A DNA stretch of 27,699 nt from NCBI GenBank assembly GCA_964618785.1, contig CAZUCY010000039.1:1-27699 (forward strand), in the 5' to 3' direction. The notes below the pieces were generated by a model that was given only the letters and a program-made list of their open reading frames with translations, made no database searches and was not told the DNA's origin. This document shows, piece by piece, positions 17,124 to 23,305 of the stretch (position 1 is its first letter; every line of letters starts with the position of its first letter). Source of the stretch: FEN-1297 sp964618785. GTDB taxonomy: Bacteria > Bacteroidota > Ignavibacteria > Ignavibacteriales > Ignavibacteriaceae. A program made the translations under genes and the position numbers.

Positions 17124-18212
17124 TCAGGCTTTCCTTTTTAGCAGTGATTCGCATAACAAATAAACATCTTCAACGGAAATATCATCTATAAATTCTGATT
17201 TTCTTATAAAAAGTTTGTTGCTGCCAATGGGCGCCCAGTTAAATGGGTTAGTCGGCCCGAAAATTGAAATTTGTGGTGTACAAGTTGTTCCCGCCACATG
17301 CATAATTCCCGTATCGTTTGAGACAAAAAGATCAGACAATGAAATTAAAGCGGCAACTTCGGTAATCTTTTTATTAATAAATAAGCCAATATTAAATATA
17401 ATCCTGGATTTTATAAAATCTATCTCTTCTTTATCTGAAGAACTGCCTGTCAAATAAAACTTAGCTCCGTAGTTTTCTTTCAGCTTTTCCATAAGAGCGA
17501 TGTATTTTAATAGCGACCACCGGTTTGGAATTTTTCCAGCGCCTGTGTGAAAGCCAATCAATATCTCATCACTTTTGGTTTTTATCCCATGAATAAACTT
17601 CCAGGCTGTTTCAATATCATCCTTATCAAATGTTATTTCCGAGAGGAAATTATTTGTACTAATTCCAAACGGTCTAACAATATCAAGTATTCTATCAGAG
17701 ACATTAGAATTAGGATGCTCACGCCAATCAAGTACTACACGCCTGTCAAATAAAAATTCACTTTCATTCTTTTTACCGTTTAGGTAAGAGGGGCCAATTC
17801 TTGTTTTTGAATTAGCGAAACGGGCCATTAGATTACTTGTGAACGAAATTGAAACAGTGACCGGTACAATAACTAAATCATAGGATTCACGTAATAATTT
17901 GAAAAGTTCTGCAAAATAAAAAGGGTTGTAAATTTTCCTTTTATCAAAAATAAAAAGCTTATCAATAAATTTATTCTTTACTAATCCTAAATAATTTTCC
18001 GGACTGACAAGTAATGTCAAATGACAACCAGGATAAGTTTCTTTTATTGCTCTTAGGACCGAAATTCCGGCAATTATATCCCCGAGTTGATTGTGCTGCC
18101 TAACTATAAGTATCTTTTCCGGATTACCAATATCAAGGCTCTTATTTTGAGGAACTTCAAATATCTTTTTGACAAAAGAATAAACAAAGTTGGAAAAGAT
18201 ATTAGCAGTCAT
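17124..18212 (-). CDS. Glycosyltransferase family 9 (heptosyltransferase-like)
   Basis: A 362-residue GT-B fold enzyme of family GT9, which transfers ADP-heptose or related sugars onto lipopolysaccharide core or similar acceptors at the inner face of the cytoplasmic membrane. The N-terminal domain opens with ILIVRQHNQLGDIIAGISVL (acceptor-side glycine/aspartate loop). The C-terminal domain holds GFHTGAGKIPNRWSL and the family signature SNDTGIMHVAGTTCTPQ, then IFGPTNPFNWAP. The acceptor cannot be told. Its ATG overlaps the end of the small membrane-protein gene by 11 bases, indicating translational coupling at the end of the pgeF-fol operon. Confidence 0.94.
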   Translation of the reverse strand: MTANIFSNFVYSFVKKIFEVPQNKSLDIGNPEKILIVRQHNQLGDIIAGISVLRAIKETYPGCHLTLLVSPENYLGLVKNKFIDKLFIFDKRKIYNPFYFAELFKLLRESYDLVIVPVTVSISFTSNLMARFANSKTRIGPSYLNGKKNESEFLFDRRVVLDWREHPNSNVSDRILDIVRPFGISTNNFLSEITFDKDDIETAWKFIHGIKTKSDEILIGFHTGAGKIPNRWSLLKYIALMEKLKENYGAKFYLTGSSSDKEEIDFIKSRIIFNIGLFINKKITEVAALISLSDLFVSNDTGIMHVAGTTCTPQISIFGPTNPFNWAPIGSNKLFIRKSEFIDDISVEDVYLLCESLLKRKA

Positions 18213-18423
18213 TCGGATTATTCTTGGTCTTTTCCGTTTTTTTATCAGACTTTATCTCAATAAAATCTACTTCTTCTGCATCTTTATACTTGGATTCAGG
18301 TGGTGTTTTTTGTCCGTAGTTGTCCTTACGTTTAACTTCAGGAATAAAAAATCTTAAAAATAATCTAAGAGCTTTGAATATGACATAAATTACAATACAC
18401 CAAATAAACAGATCAAAAAACAT
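18202..18423 (-). CDS. Small single-pass membrane protein, hypothetical (DUF4834-like appearance)
   Basis: A 73-residue protein with one N-terminal hydrophobic helix (about residues 3-26, MFFDLFIWCIVIYVIFKALR then LFLRFF) and a charged, lysine- and glutamate-rich cytosolic tail that looks disordered. It overlaps both neighbours. The ATG shares a base with the TAA of the deoxynucleoside kinase (TAATG), and its stop lies inside the GT9 start region. The overlaps make it very likely to be a real gene. Bacteroidota often encode such short helix-plus-tail proteins (for example DUF4834) near folK or nucleoside kinase genes, but I give that family name only as a resemblance. Function is unknown. Confidence 0.8.
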   Translation of the reverse strand: MFFDLFIWCIVIYVIFKALRLFLRFFIPEVKRKDNYGQKTPPESKYKDAEEVDFIEIKSDKKTEKTKNNPNDC

Positions 18424-19085
18424 TACTCATCAGTCCTTTTAGATTCAGGTTTAAAATATTCCGTAAAAGCTCTATCTTCTCTAAAAATTTGCTTAAATAA
18501 TTCATCAAAATCATTATCACTATTTACAAAATCTATTTCGCTGGAATTAACAATAAGCAGGGGTGTTTCTTTGTACCTAAAAAAGAAATGGTTATAAGCT
18601 TCGGAAAGTTCCTCAATGTAGCTTCTTGTAAGATTCCGTTCTATCTTTCTATTTCTTTTTTTAATATTATACATAAGCCTATTCATGCTATTTTGAAGAT
18701 ATACCACTAAATCAGGTCTTCGCAAACTCCTGGAAAGGAGCGGGAAAAGTATTTCATACAATTTTAATTCTTCACCACTTAAATTCAAATATGCAAAGAT
18801 TTTATCTTTATCGAACAAGTAATCGCAAACAATATACTCTATAAATAAGTTTTCCTGGTTTAATTCCTGCTGCTGCTTAAATCTGTTTATAAGAAAGAAC
18901 ATCTGAGTTTGAAAAGCAAATCTTCTTCTGTCGGAATAAAATTTTTCCAAGAAAGGATTAACCTCGAATTGTTCAAGAACAAGTTCGGCATTTAATCTCT
19001 CTTTAAGTTTTCTTGCAAGAGATGTTTTCCCAGCGCCGATAACGCCTTCTATTGCAATGTACCGTACTTCAGATATTTCTCTCAA
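18423..19085 (-). CDS. Deoxynucleoside kinase (dAdo/dGuo kinase family)
   Basis: A 220-residue P-loop kinase that phosphorylates deoxynucleosides for the salvage pathway in the cytosol. Walker A is GVIGAGKTS at residues 14-22, after the family-typical YIAIE. A conserved helix pattern FAFQTQMFFLINRFKQQQEL is present, as are a catalytic-site stretch YIVCDYLFDKDKIFA, PDLVVYLQ, and the lid region with arginines MYNIKKRNRKIERN. Length is typical. Which base it prefers cannot be told. It follows folK after 16 bases. folK next to a deoxynucleoside kinase is a recurrent arrangement in Bacteroidota. It is translationally coupled to the small membrane protein through TAATG. Confidence 0.93.
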   Translation of the reverse strand: MREISEVRYIAIEGVIGAGKTSLARKLKERLNAELVLEQFEVNPFLEKFYSDRRRFAFQTQMFFLINRFKQQQELNQENLFIEYIVCDYLFDKDKIFAYLNLSGEELKLYEILFPLLSRSLRRPDLVVYLQNSMNRLMYNIKKRNRKIERNLTRSYIEELSEAYNHFFFRYKETPLLIVNSSEIDFVNSDNDFDELFKQIFREDRAFTEYFKPESKRTDE

Positions 19086-19101
19086 TGTTTATTCCGCTCG
19101 G

Positions 19102-19602
19102 TTAAAGATTAGTGCCAGATAATTTTTTAATTATATATATTTCGGAATCGCTTATACAAATATCACAAATTTTCAGATTTAATGCAGGATGAATAAAATC
19201 AGGAGCTATTTCACACAAAGGTACGAAAACGAAATCACGGTTTGTAACTTCTTTGTGAGGAACCGTCACTCTTTCATTTGAAAACACTACATTATTATAA
19301 AATAAAAGGTCTAGATCAATTTCCCGCGGGCCCCATCTTGTACTTGCAACTCTTCCAAGTCCTTTTTCAATAGCTTTAAGATTATCAATCACATCCAATA
19401 ATGATTTTTCAGTGGACACCTGAATCACTGCATTGAGGAAATTCTCTTGTTCTAGATAACCGAAAGGTTTAGTTTCATAAACAGAAGAACATTTAACTAC
19501 ACGATATCCCGAAGATTCGTTTAGTTTTTTAACTGCCTGGCACAAATACCAAAGCTTCTCCCCCTTATTGGAACCCACTCCTATGTAAACATTATTCTGA
19601 AT
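19102..19602 (-). CDS. folK: 6-hydroxymethyl-7,8-dihydropterin pyrophosphokinase (HPPK), probable ATT start
   Basis: HPPK transfers pyrophosphate from ATP to 6-hydroxymethyl-dihydropterin in folate synthesis. Visible are GSNKGEK, the pterin-binding region SSVYETKPFGYLEQENFLNAV, the ATP/Mg signature RWGPREIDLDLLFY and the C-terminal VPHKEV...RDFVFVPLCEIAP. A GTG at 19578 gives 158 residues but would start after the first beta strand NVYIGV, which HPPKs need. Upstream in frame there is no ATG, GTG or TTG before a TAA at 19605-19603. The first possible codon is ATT 19602, with a strong Shine-Dalgarno AGGTGAT at 19612-19606. I propose the ATT start (166 residues). A one-base loss beside the out-of-frame ATG is the alternative. 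Confidence 0.92.
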   Translation of the reverse strand: MQNNVYIGVGSNKGEKLWYLCQAVKKLNESSGYRVVKCSSVYETKPFGYLEQENFLNAVIQVSTEKSLLDVIDNLKAIEKGLGRVASTRWGPREIDLDLLFYNNVVFSNERVTVPHKEVTNRDFVFVPLCEIAPDFIHPALNLKICDICISDSEIYIIKKLSGTNL

Positions 19603-19605
19603 TTA

Positions 19606-19612
19606 ATCACCT
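19606..19612 (-). promoter_or_regulatory. Shine-Dalgarno AGGTGAT deciding the folK start
   Basis: Seven consecutive bases match the anti-Shine-Dalgarno complement. AGG lies 7 bases before ATT 19602, the normal spacing. It lies 17 bases before the out-of-frame ATG and about 31 bases before GTG 19578, both too far. Confidence 0.55.
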
Positions 19613-19727
19613 GATAATTTTCTATCAAATCACCATTAAATAGCCATGAATAAAATGCCTAATAAGAAAATATTAATATTTTCAACCAATTGATTTTTAA
19701 ATCATTATCTTTTTAACATCGTCATAC

Positions 19728-19769
19728 CTTCCGGAAGACCTTTAAGTATAGCTATTCCTTAAGGAGAAT
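19728..19769. repeat. Pair of short palindromes between folB and folK
   Basis: CTTCCGGAAG (19728-19737) is a perfect 10-bp palindrome, and ATTCCTTAAGGAGAAT (19754-19769) is near perfect. They sit in the 175-bp folB-folK gap with no T-run after them, so they look more like an extragenic repeat than a terminator. Confidence 0.35.
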
Positions 19770-19777
19770 GATTAAAT

Positions 19778-20149
19778 TTACAACTCTTCCCTGCTTTTTA
19801 TAACCTCAACCTCAACGCAGTCTACCACACCTCCAAGAGACGGGTTATTTTTTCTAATCCTTACAGCAACTTTTTCAATTTGCTCAAATTTATTTAATAA
19901 CCCATCGGCTATTTTGGTTGCCAGGGTTTCAATTAAACGATATTTTTGTTCAAGCGCAAGCTGGTAAACAAATTTATATACTTTATCATAATTTACTGTT
20001 TGTCTCAGACTGTCCTTTAACGCAGCATCTCGGAAACTTGTATAAATATCTACATCTGCTTCAAACTTGCCACCGACACTTTGTTCTTCAGAAAGCACGC
20101 CATGATAAGCATAAAAAACGGCTTTTTTTATCCGAATAATATTGAGCAT
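19778..20149 (-). CDS. folB: Dihydroneopterin aldolase
   Basis: A 123-residue enzyme that cleaves dihydroneopterin to 6-hydroxymethyl-dihydropterin, the substrate of FolK encoded next. Family marks are the start IIRIKKAVFYAYHGVLSEE (pterin-site YHGV and Glu), the VNYDKVYKFV stretch, the helix RLIETLATKIADGLL, and VRIRKNNPSLGG with the catalytic-site lysine. The frame opens at a GTG (20170), but the seven extra residues are not family-like. ATG 20149 gives the usual length of about 120. It lies 66 bases downstream of pgeF and 175 bases before folK. The gap holds palindromes but no visible terminator. Confidence 0.94.
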   Translation of the reverse strand: MLNIIRIKKAVFYAYHGVLSEEQSVGGKFEADVDIYTSFRDAALKDSLRQTVNYDKVYKFVYQLALEQKYRLIETLATKIADGLLNKFEQIEKVAVRIRKNNPSLGGVVDCVEVEVIKSREEL

Positions 20150-20215
20150 AAAATTATCAAAAAAAATCACACTATTTTGATATGCAATTTAATATTTTCT
20201 AAGTAAACTCGCTTA

Positions 20216-20956
20216 TCAGAAAGAACTTTTCATTGCAATTAAACCAAGAGCACGACCGGAATACAGTCCATTTCTCCTATATGAATGTAAAAGCTCATCC
20301 AATTCATAACTACAATAATGTGAAATTTGTATATTTTCCTTATGTACTCCAAAATTCAGGAGCATATCAGAGTTATTCCCTGCAACATTAAGCAAAAATT
20401 TATTCCCTTTAGAAATAAGGTATTTATCATCAAACTGCTTTGCAACTTCCGGTCCAACTTCATAATTCTTTTGGCTTATAGAAGGGCCTATATAAGCAAT
20501 AATATCTTTCGGAAATGAATTAAAATCATCTTTCATCTTCTGAAGTGTTTTTAGAAGAATTTTCTTCTGAGTACCGCGCCATCCAGAATGGACAGCAGCT
20601 ATAATCCTCTTTTTCTTATCATAAAGGAATATTGATGTACAGTCGGCGGTACTTATTGCAAGCCCAAGATTAGGTTTGTCAGTCATCATTGCATCGCTAT
20701 TTCCATAGTAACCGCCTTTATCAACATAGGTAATAGTATCGCCATGAATCTGTTTCTGCAGTGCGACATTTTCCGAACCCAGCCCAAGCATTTCAAATAA
20801 TAATTTCCGATTTTCTTCCACAACAGTTTCATCATCACTAACGGAATGAGAAAGGTTAAAATAATACGGGGCTTCCCTGTCGCCGCCTATTTTAGTACTA
20901 AACCCGAAAATAATTTCAGGGTATTTCTTAAAAAGGCTCGACCTGATGATTATCAT
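20216..20956 (-). CDS. pgeF: YfiH/PgeF family protein (peptidoglycan editing factor, multicopper-polyphenol oxidase fold)
   Basis: A 246-residue protein of the DUF152/YfiH family. In E. coli it removes mis-incorporated L-Ser from peptidoglycan precursors; relatives act as purine nucleoside phosphorylase/adenosine deaminase (FAMIN-like). The metal ligands are in place: His71 (QKQIHGD), Cys106 (STADCTSIF) and His123 (AVHSGWRGT). The end GPSISQKNYEVG...RNGLYSGRALGLI is typical. ATG 20956 begins exactly at the family start (IIRSSLFKKYP). It is the first gene of the pgeF-folB-folK-kinase run. The name is by family; which activity it has here is undecided. Confidence 0.93.
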   Translation of the reverse strand: MIIIRSSLFKKYPEIIFGFSTKIGGDREAPYYFNLSHSVSDDETVVEENRKLLFEMLGLGSENVALQKQIHGDTITYVDKGGYYGNSDAMMTDKPNLGLAISTADCTSIFLYDKKKRIIAAVHSGWRGTQKKILLKTLQKMKDDFNSFPKDIIAYIGPSISQKNYEVGPEVAKQFDDKYLISKGNKFLLNVAGNNSDMLLNFGVHKENIQISHYCSYELDELLHSYRRNGLYSGRALGLIAMKSSF

Positions 20957-21059
20957 TCTTATACTTTCATCTTTTATTGGTTTAAAACTTTGTAATTAAA
21001 TTTAAGAAAATTTCAGTTAGAAATTGCTTAAAATATTGGAATAATAAAATGCTCTAATG

Positions 21060-21067
21060 CAAACGTA
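21060..21067 (-). promoter_or_regulatory. Possible -7 element (TACGTTTG) for pgeF
   Basis: It matches TAnnTTTG on the minus strand about 104 bases before the pgeF ATG. No -33 TTTG lies at the expected distance. Confidence 0.25.
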
Positions 21068-21157
21068 TCAGGATATCAATGTCATATTGCATTGCTGTTT
21101 GAAGGAAATATTTTTACTCAAAAATACTATTTAAATACACAAAGATTTTATTAAGCA

Positions 21158-21179
21158 GCCCACGAATTCATTCGCGGGC
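21158..21179. repeat. 22-bp hairpin palindrome (GCCCACGAAT / ATTCGCGGGC)
   Basis: Ten bases on each side of a central TC pair with only one A-C mismatch. It is markedly GC-richer than its surroundings and has no adjacent T-run, so it resembles a repetitive extragenic palindrome rather than a terminator. Confidence 0.5.
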
Positions 21180-21195
21180 AATAAGCCTGGAACTG

Positions 21196-21263
21196 TCGTT
21201 TCAACAACTTACTATCTTTCGGCAGATAAAATCTATCGATATTGCAATAAATCGTTGAAACGA
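21196..21263. repeat. Inverted repeat TCGTTTCAAC / GTTGAAACGA enclosing an inner hairpin
   Basis: A perfect 10-bp inverted repeat (21196-21205 and 21254-21263) encloses 48 bases. Inside is a small hairpin TATCT-TTCGGC-AGATA. The right arm is itself part of the near-palindrome AATCGTTGAAACGATT (21250-21265). Confidence 0.45.
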
Positions 21264-21292
21264 TTCTTGTAAATCTGGATTATCTCATCTCA

Positions 21293-21308
21293 CATAGATA
21301 AATCTATG
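21293..21308. repeat. 16-bp palindrome CATAGATAAATCTATG
   Basis: Seven-base arms CATAGAT and ATCTATG match perfectly around AA. It is the last member of the palindrome cluster. Confidence 0.45.
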
Positions 21309-21419
21309 GACTGCTTTAAATTATTGCCGATCGACTATCAATATGATTATTTTCTAATAATACAATAGGAATACTCATTTACTTTATAATTTCATCATTT
21401 CAAGGTAGCGATAATTCTT

Positions 21420-21611
21420 TTAATAATAATACCTGCATTGAATAAAATCGATTCTGTCATTGTCTACAACATAAACAATTCTATGTTCCTGAATAAGCCT
21501 TCTAGACCAGACCCTGATTCCCAAAAAACGAAGCGGTTCACGTCTCCCAATTCCTTCAAAAGGATTTCTTTTTAAAGAAATAAAACCAACCATTGGTACA
21601 ATTTTATTCAA
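21420..21611 (-). pseudogene. Truncated YoeB/Txe-type RelE-superfamily toxin remnant
   Basis: The readable 63 residues end in the hallmark C-terminal half of YoeB mRNA interferases: RNPFEGIGRREPL, then VWSRRLIQEHRIVYVV and FIQCRYYY. Living YoeB toxins are about 85 residues, begin with a helix containing a D/E-rich YLYW motif, and end CRYHY. Here the N-terminal third is missing, the only start is a weak TTG, upstream frames carry stops (an ATG at 21645 reads MKI then stop), and the catalytic penultimate histidine is tyrosine. No Phd/YefM antitoxin gene is adjacent; surE occupies that side. It is most likely an inactive relic of a toxin-antitoxin pair. Confidence 0.7.
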
Positions 21612-21675
21612 TTGAGTCTCTATATCTTAAGTATTATATTTTCATATTAATTTGAAATAAGAAAGGCAATTATCA

Positions 21676-22455
21676 TTGCGAATATTAGTAACAAACGACG
21701 ACGGAATAGATTCACCGGGAATATATGCTCTTACCGAATCATTAAAAGAGATCGGAGAGGTTACAGTAATTGCGCCTCAAAAAGAACAAAGTGCAGTAGG
21801 GCATGCTATTACGGTGCAGATACCCCTGCGGGTGACAAAGTTATTTAAGGATGGAAAACTTTTCGGATATTCTGTGAACGGCACTCCTGCCGACTGCGTA
21901 AAGATAGGGATAAGAAATATTCTTAAAGAAACGCCCGATCTTGTTGTATCGGGAATAAACCACGGTTCCAATACTGCCATAAATATAATTTATTCGGGAA
22001 CTGTTTCGGCGGCGCGGGAAGCTGCTATAATGGATGTACCTTCTATGGCTGTATCCATAACAAATCATGCTGTAACAGATTTCCGGTTCGCCGCAAAGAT
22101 TTCTAATATGCTGGCTAAAGAATTTGCCGGGAAAGGAATTCCAATAGGGACATTACTAAATATAAATATACCAGATGTTCCTGAAGAAGAAATCGCCGGG
22201 ATTTTATTAACCAAACAGGGAAAATCAAAGTGGGATGACATTTATGAGCACCGGGTTGATCCGCAAGGCAGAGATTATTATTGGCTGACAGGCAATTTAA
22301 AGGAAGTGGACAAAGCTATAGATACCGATCAGATTGCGATAAAGAATAATTATGTTTCGGTATCGCCTATTCACTTTGATCTGACCGATTATGAGACTTT
22401 TAATAAAATGAAAACATGGAATATTGAAAGGCTGTTCAATGGCAAAAAAAATTAA
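21676..22455 (+). CDS. surE: 5'/3'-nucleotidase SurE
   Basis: A 259-residue metal-dependent survival protein that dephosphorylates nucleoside monophosphates and short polyphosphates. Metal ligands Asp8 and Asp9 (VTNDDG), Ser39 (KEQSAVGHA) and Asn95 (SGINHGSNT) are all present, as are NGTPADCVKIG and YSGTVSAAREA. The start is a TTG at 21676. It places MRILVTNDDG exactly at the family N-terminus and has AAGAAAGG a short distance upstream. It is the first gene of a four-gene plus-strand run, and its end overlaps the next gene by 17 bases. SurE can act on nucleotides, as can the salvage kinase in the divergent operon, but no direct link is shown. Confidence 0.97.
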   Translation: MRILVTNDDGIDSPGIYALTESLKEIGEVTVIAPQKEQSAVGHAITVQIPLRVTKLFKDGKLFGYSVNGTPADCVKIGIRNILKETPDLVVSGINHGSNTAINIIYSGTVSAAREAAIMDVPSMAVSITNHAVTDFRFAAKISNMLAKEFAGKGIPIGTLLNINIPDVPEEEIAGILLTKQGKSKWDDIYEHRVDPQGRDYYWLTGNLKEVDKAIDTDQIAIKNNYVSVSPIHFDLTDYETFNKMKTWNIERLFNGKKN

Positions 22456-23305
22456 TATCTGCCAGATAGATGCTTTTACAGACAAACCATTTGGCGGAAA
22501 TCCGGCGGGGGTTACTTTTGGTGATGGTTTAACGAAAGAAGAAATGCAATTAATTGCAAGAGAGATGAATGTAGCTGAGACAGCATTCCTTTCAAAATCC
22601 GAATCAGCAGATTTTAATTTAAGATGGTTTACGCCTTCAACAGAAGTAGAGCTATGCGGTCATGCAACTATAGCATCAATTCATTTCTTATTTGAAAACG
22701 GATATATAAAAAATAATTCCGGAATAAAATTCGATACTCTTTCCGGAATATTAAAATGCGGCGTAAAAGACGGAAAATGCTTAATGCAAATTCCAGTATA
22801 TAAAGCCGAAGAATACAATAACGATAAAGAAGACATATTAGCAGCACTTGGCTTATCAGAATATGATTTAGATAAATCGGTTCCTTTTATTATTATTGGA
22901 AACGGGTATTTGTATATTTACGTTAAAAAACTTTCGACACTGAAAAAGATAGTACCAAATTTCAAATACTTATTGAACTTGCAGAAACAACTTAATCTTA
23001 GCGGCAATGTACTTTTTACTCTAGAAACTTATGATACAGAAAGTTTTGCACACAGCCGATTCTTCACTCCTTTCTGGGGGATTGACGAAGATCCGGTAAC
23101 AGGTTCTGCAAATGGTCCATTAATGCTGGTATTAAGAACACTTGGATTTATTAAGAATAACAATGAAGATATTTCACTAACATTTGAACAGGGCGATATT
23201 ATCGGGAGGCGAGGAAGAGTGAGGGTAAAATATTCTCCATCTATAAATGAATTATATATATCCGGCAATGCAGTAACTGTATTGAAAGGAGAAATGGTTT
23301 TTTAA
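22439..23305 (+). CDS. PhzF family protein (isomerase/epimerase-like)
   Basis: A 288-residue member of the PhzF/diaminopimelate-epimerase fold. Motifs: QIDAFTDKPFGGNPAGV, the catalytic glutamate Glu47 in NVAETAFLSK, RWFTPSTEVELCGHATIAS, and late FFTPFWGIDEDPVTGSANG. Typical PhzF enzymes isomerise trans-2,3-dihydro-3-hydroxyanthranilate in phenazine synthesis, but most genomic members are of unknown substrate, and there are no other phenazine genes here. ATG 22439 is chosen over the TTG at 22424 because GAAAGG lies 8 bases before it and residue 1 aligns with the family. It overlaps surE by 17 bases and ends in TAATG shared with the next gene. Confidence 0.92.
   Translation: MAKKINICQIDAFTDKPFGGNPAGVTFGDGLTKEEMQLIAREMNVAETAFLSKSESADFNLRWFTPSTEVELCGHATIASIHFLFENGYIKNNSGIKFDTLSGILKCGVKDGKCLMQIPVYKAEEYNNDKEDILAALGLSEYDLDKSVPFIIIGNGYLYIYVKKLSTLKKIVPNFKYLLNLQKQLNLSGNVLFTLETYDTESFAHSRFFTPFWGIDEDPVTGSANGPLMLVLRTLGFIKNNNEDISLTFEQGDIIGRRGRVRVKYSPSINELYISGNAVTVLKGEMVF

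Larger units (their letters stand above)
20957..21419. other. 463-bp gap without a gene, holding clustered palindromes
   Basis: No convincing coding frame is present. The right half (21158-21308) contains at least four inverted repeats, listed separately. The left part is plain AT-rich sequence and should hold the pgeF promoter. A TAnnTTTG-like octamer (TACGTTTG) lies at 21067-21060 on the minus strand. Confidence 0.5.

Noticed and set aside
21158..21308. CRISPR array or tRNA in the repeat-rich gap
   Set aside because: The repeats differ from one another and are not regularly spaced direct repeats; no cloverleaf or TTCGA-type T-loop is seen.
22439..23305. Phenazine biosynthesis locus suggested by the PhzF-like gene
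   Set aside because: No other phz genes are nearby; most PhzF-family genes in genomes have unrelated or unknown roles.
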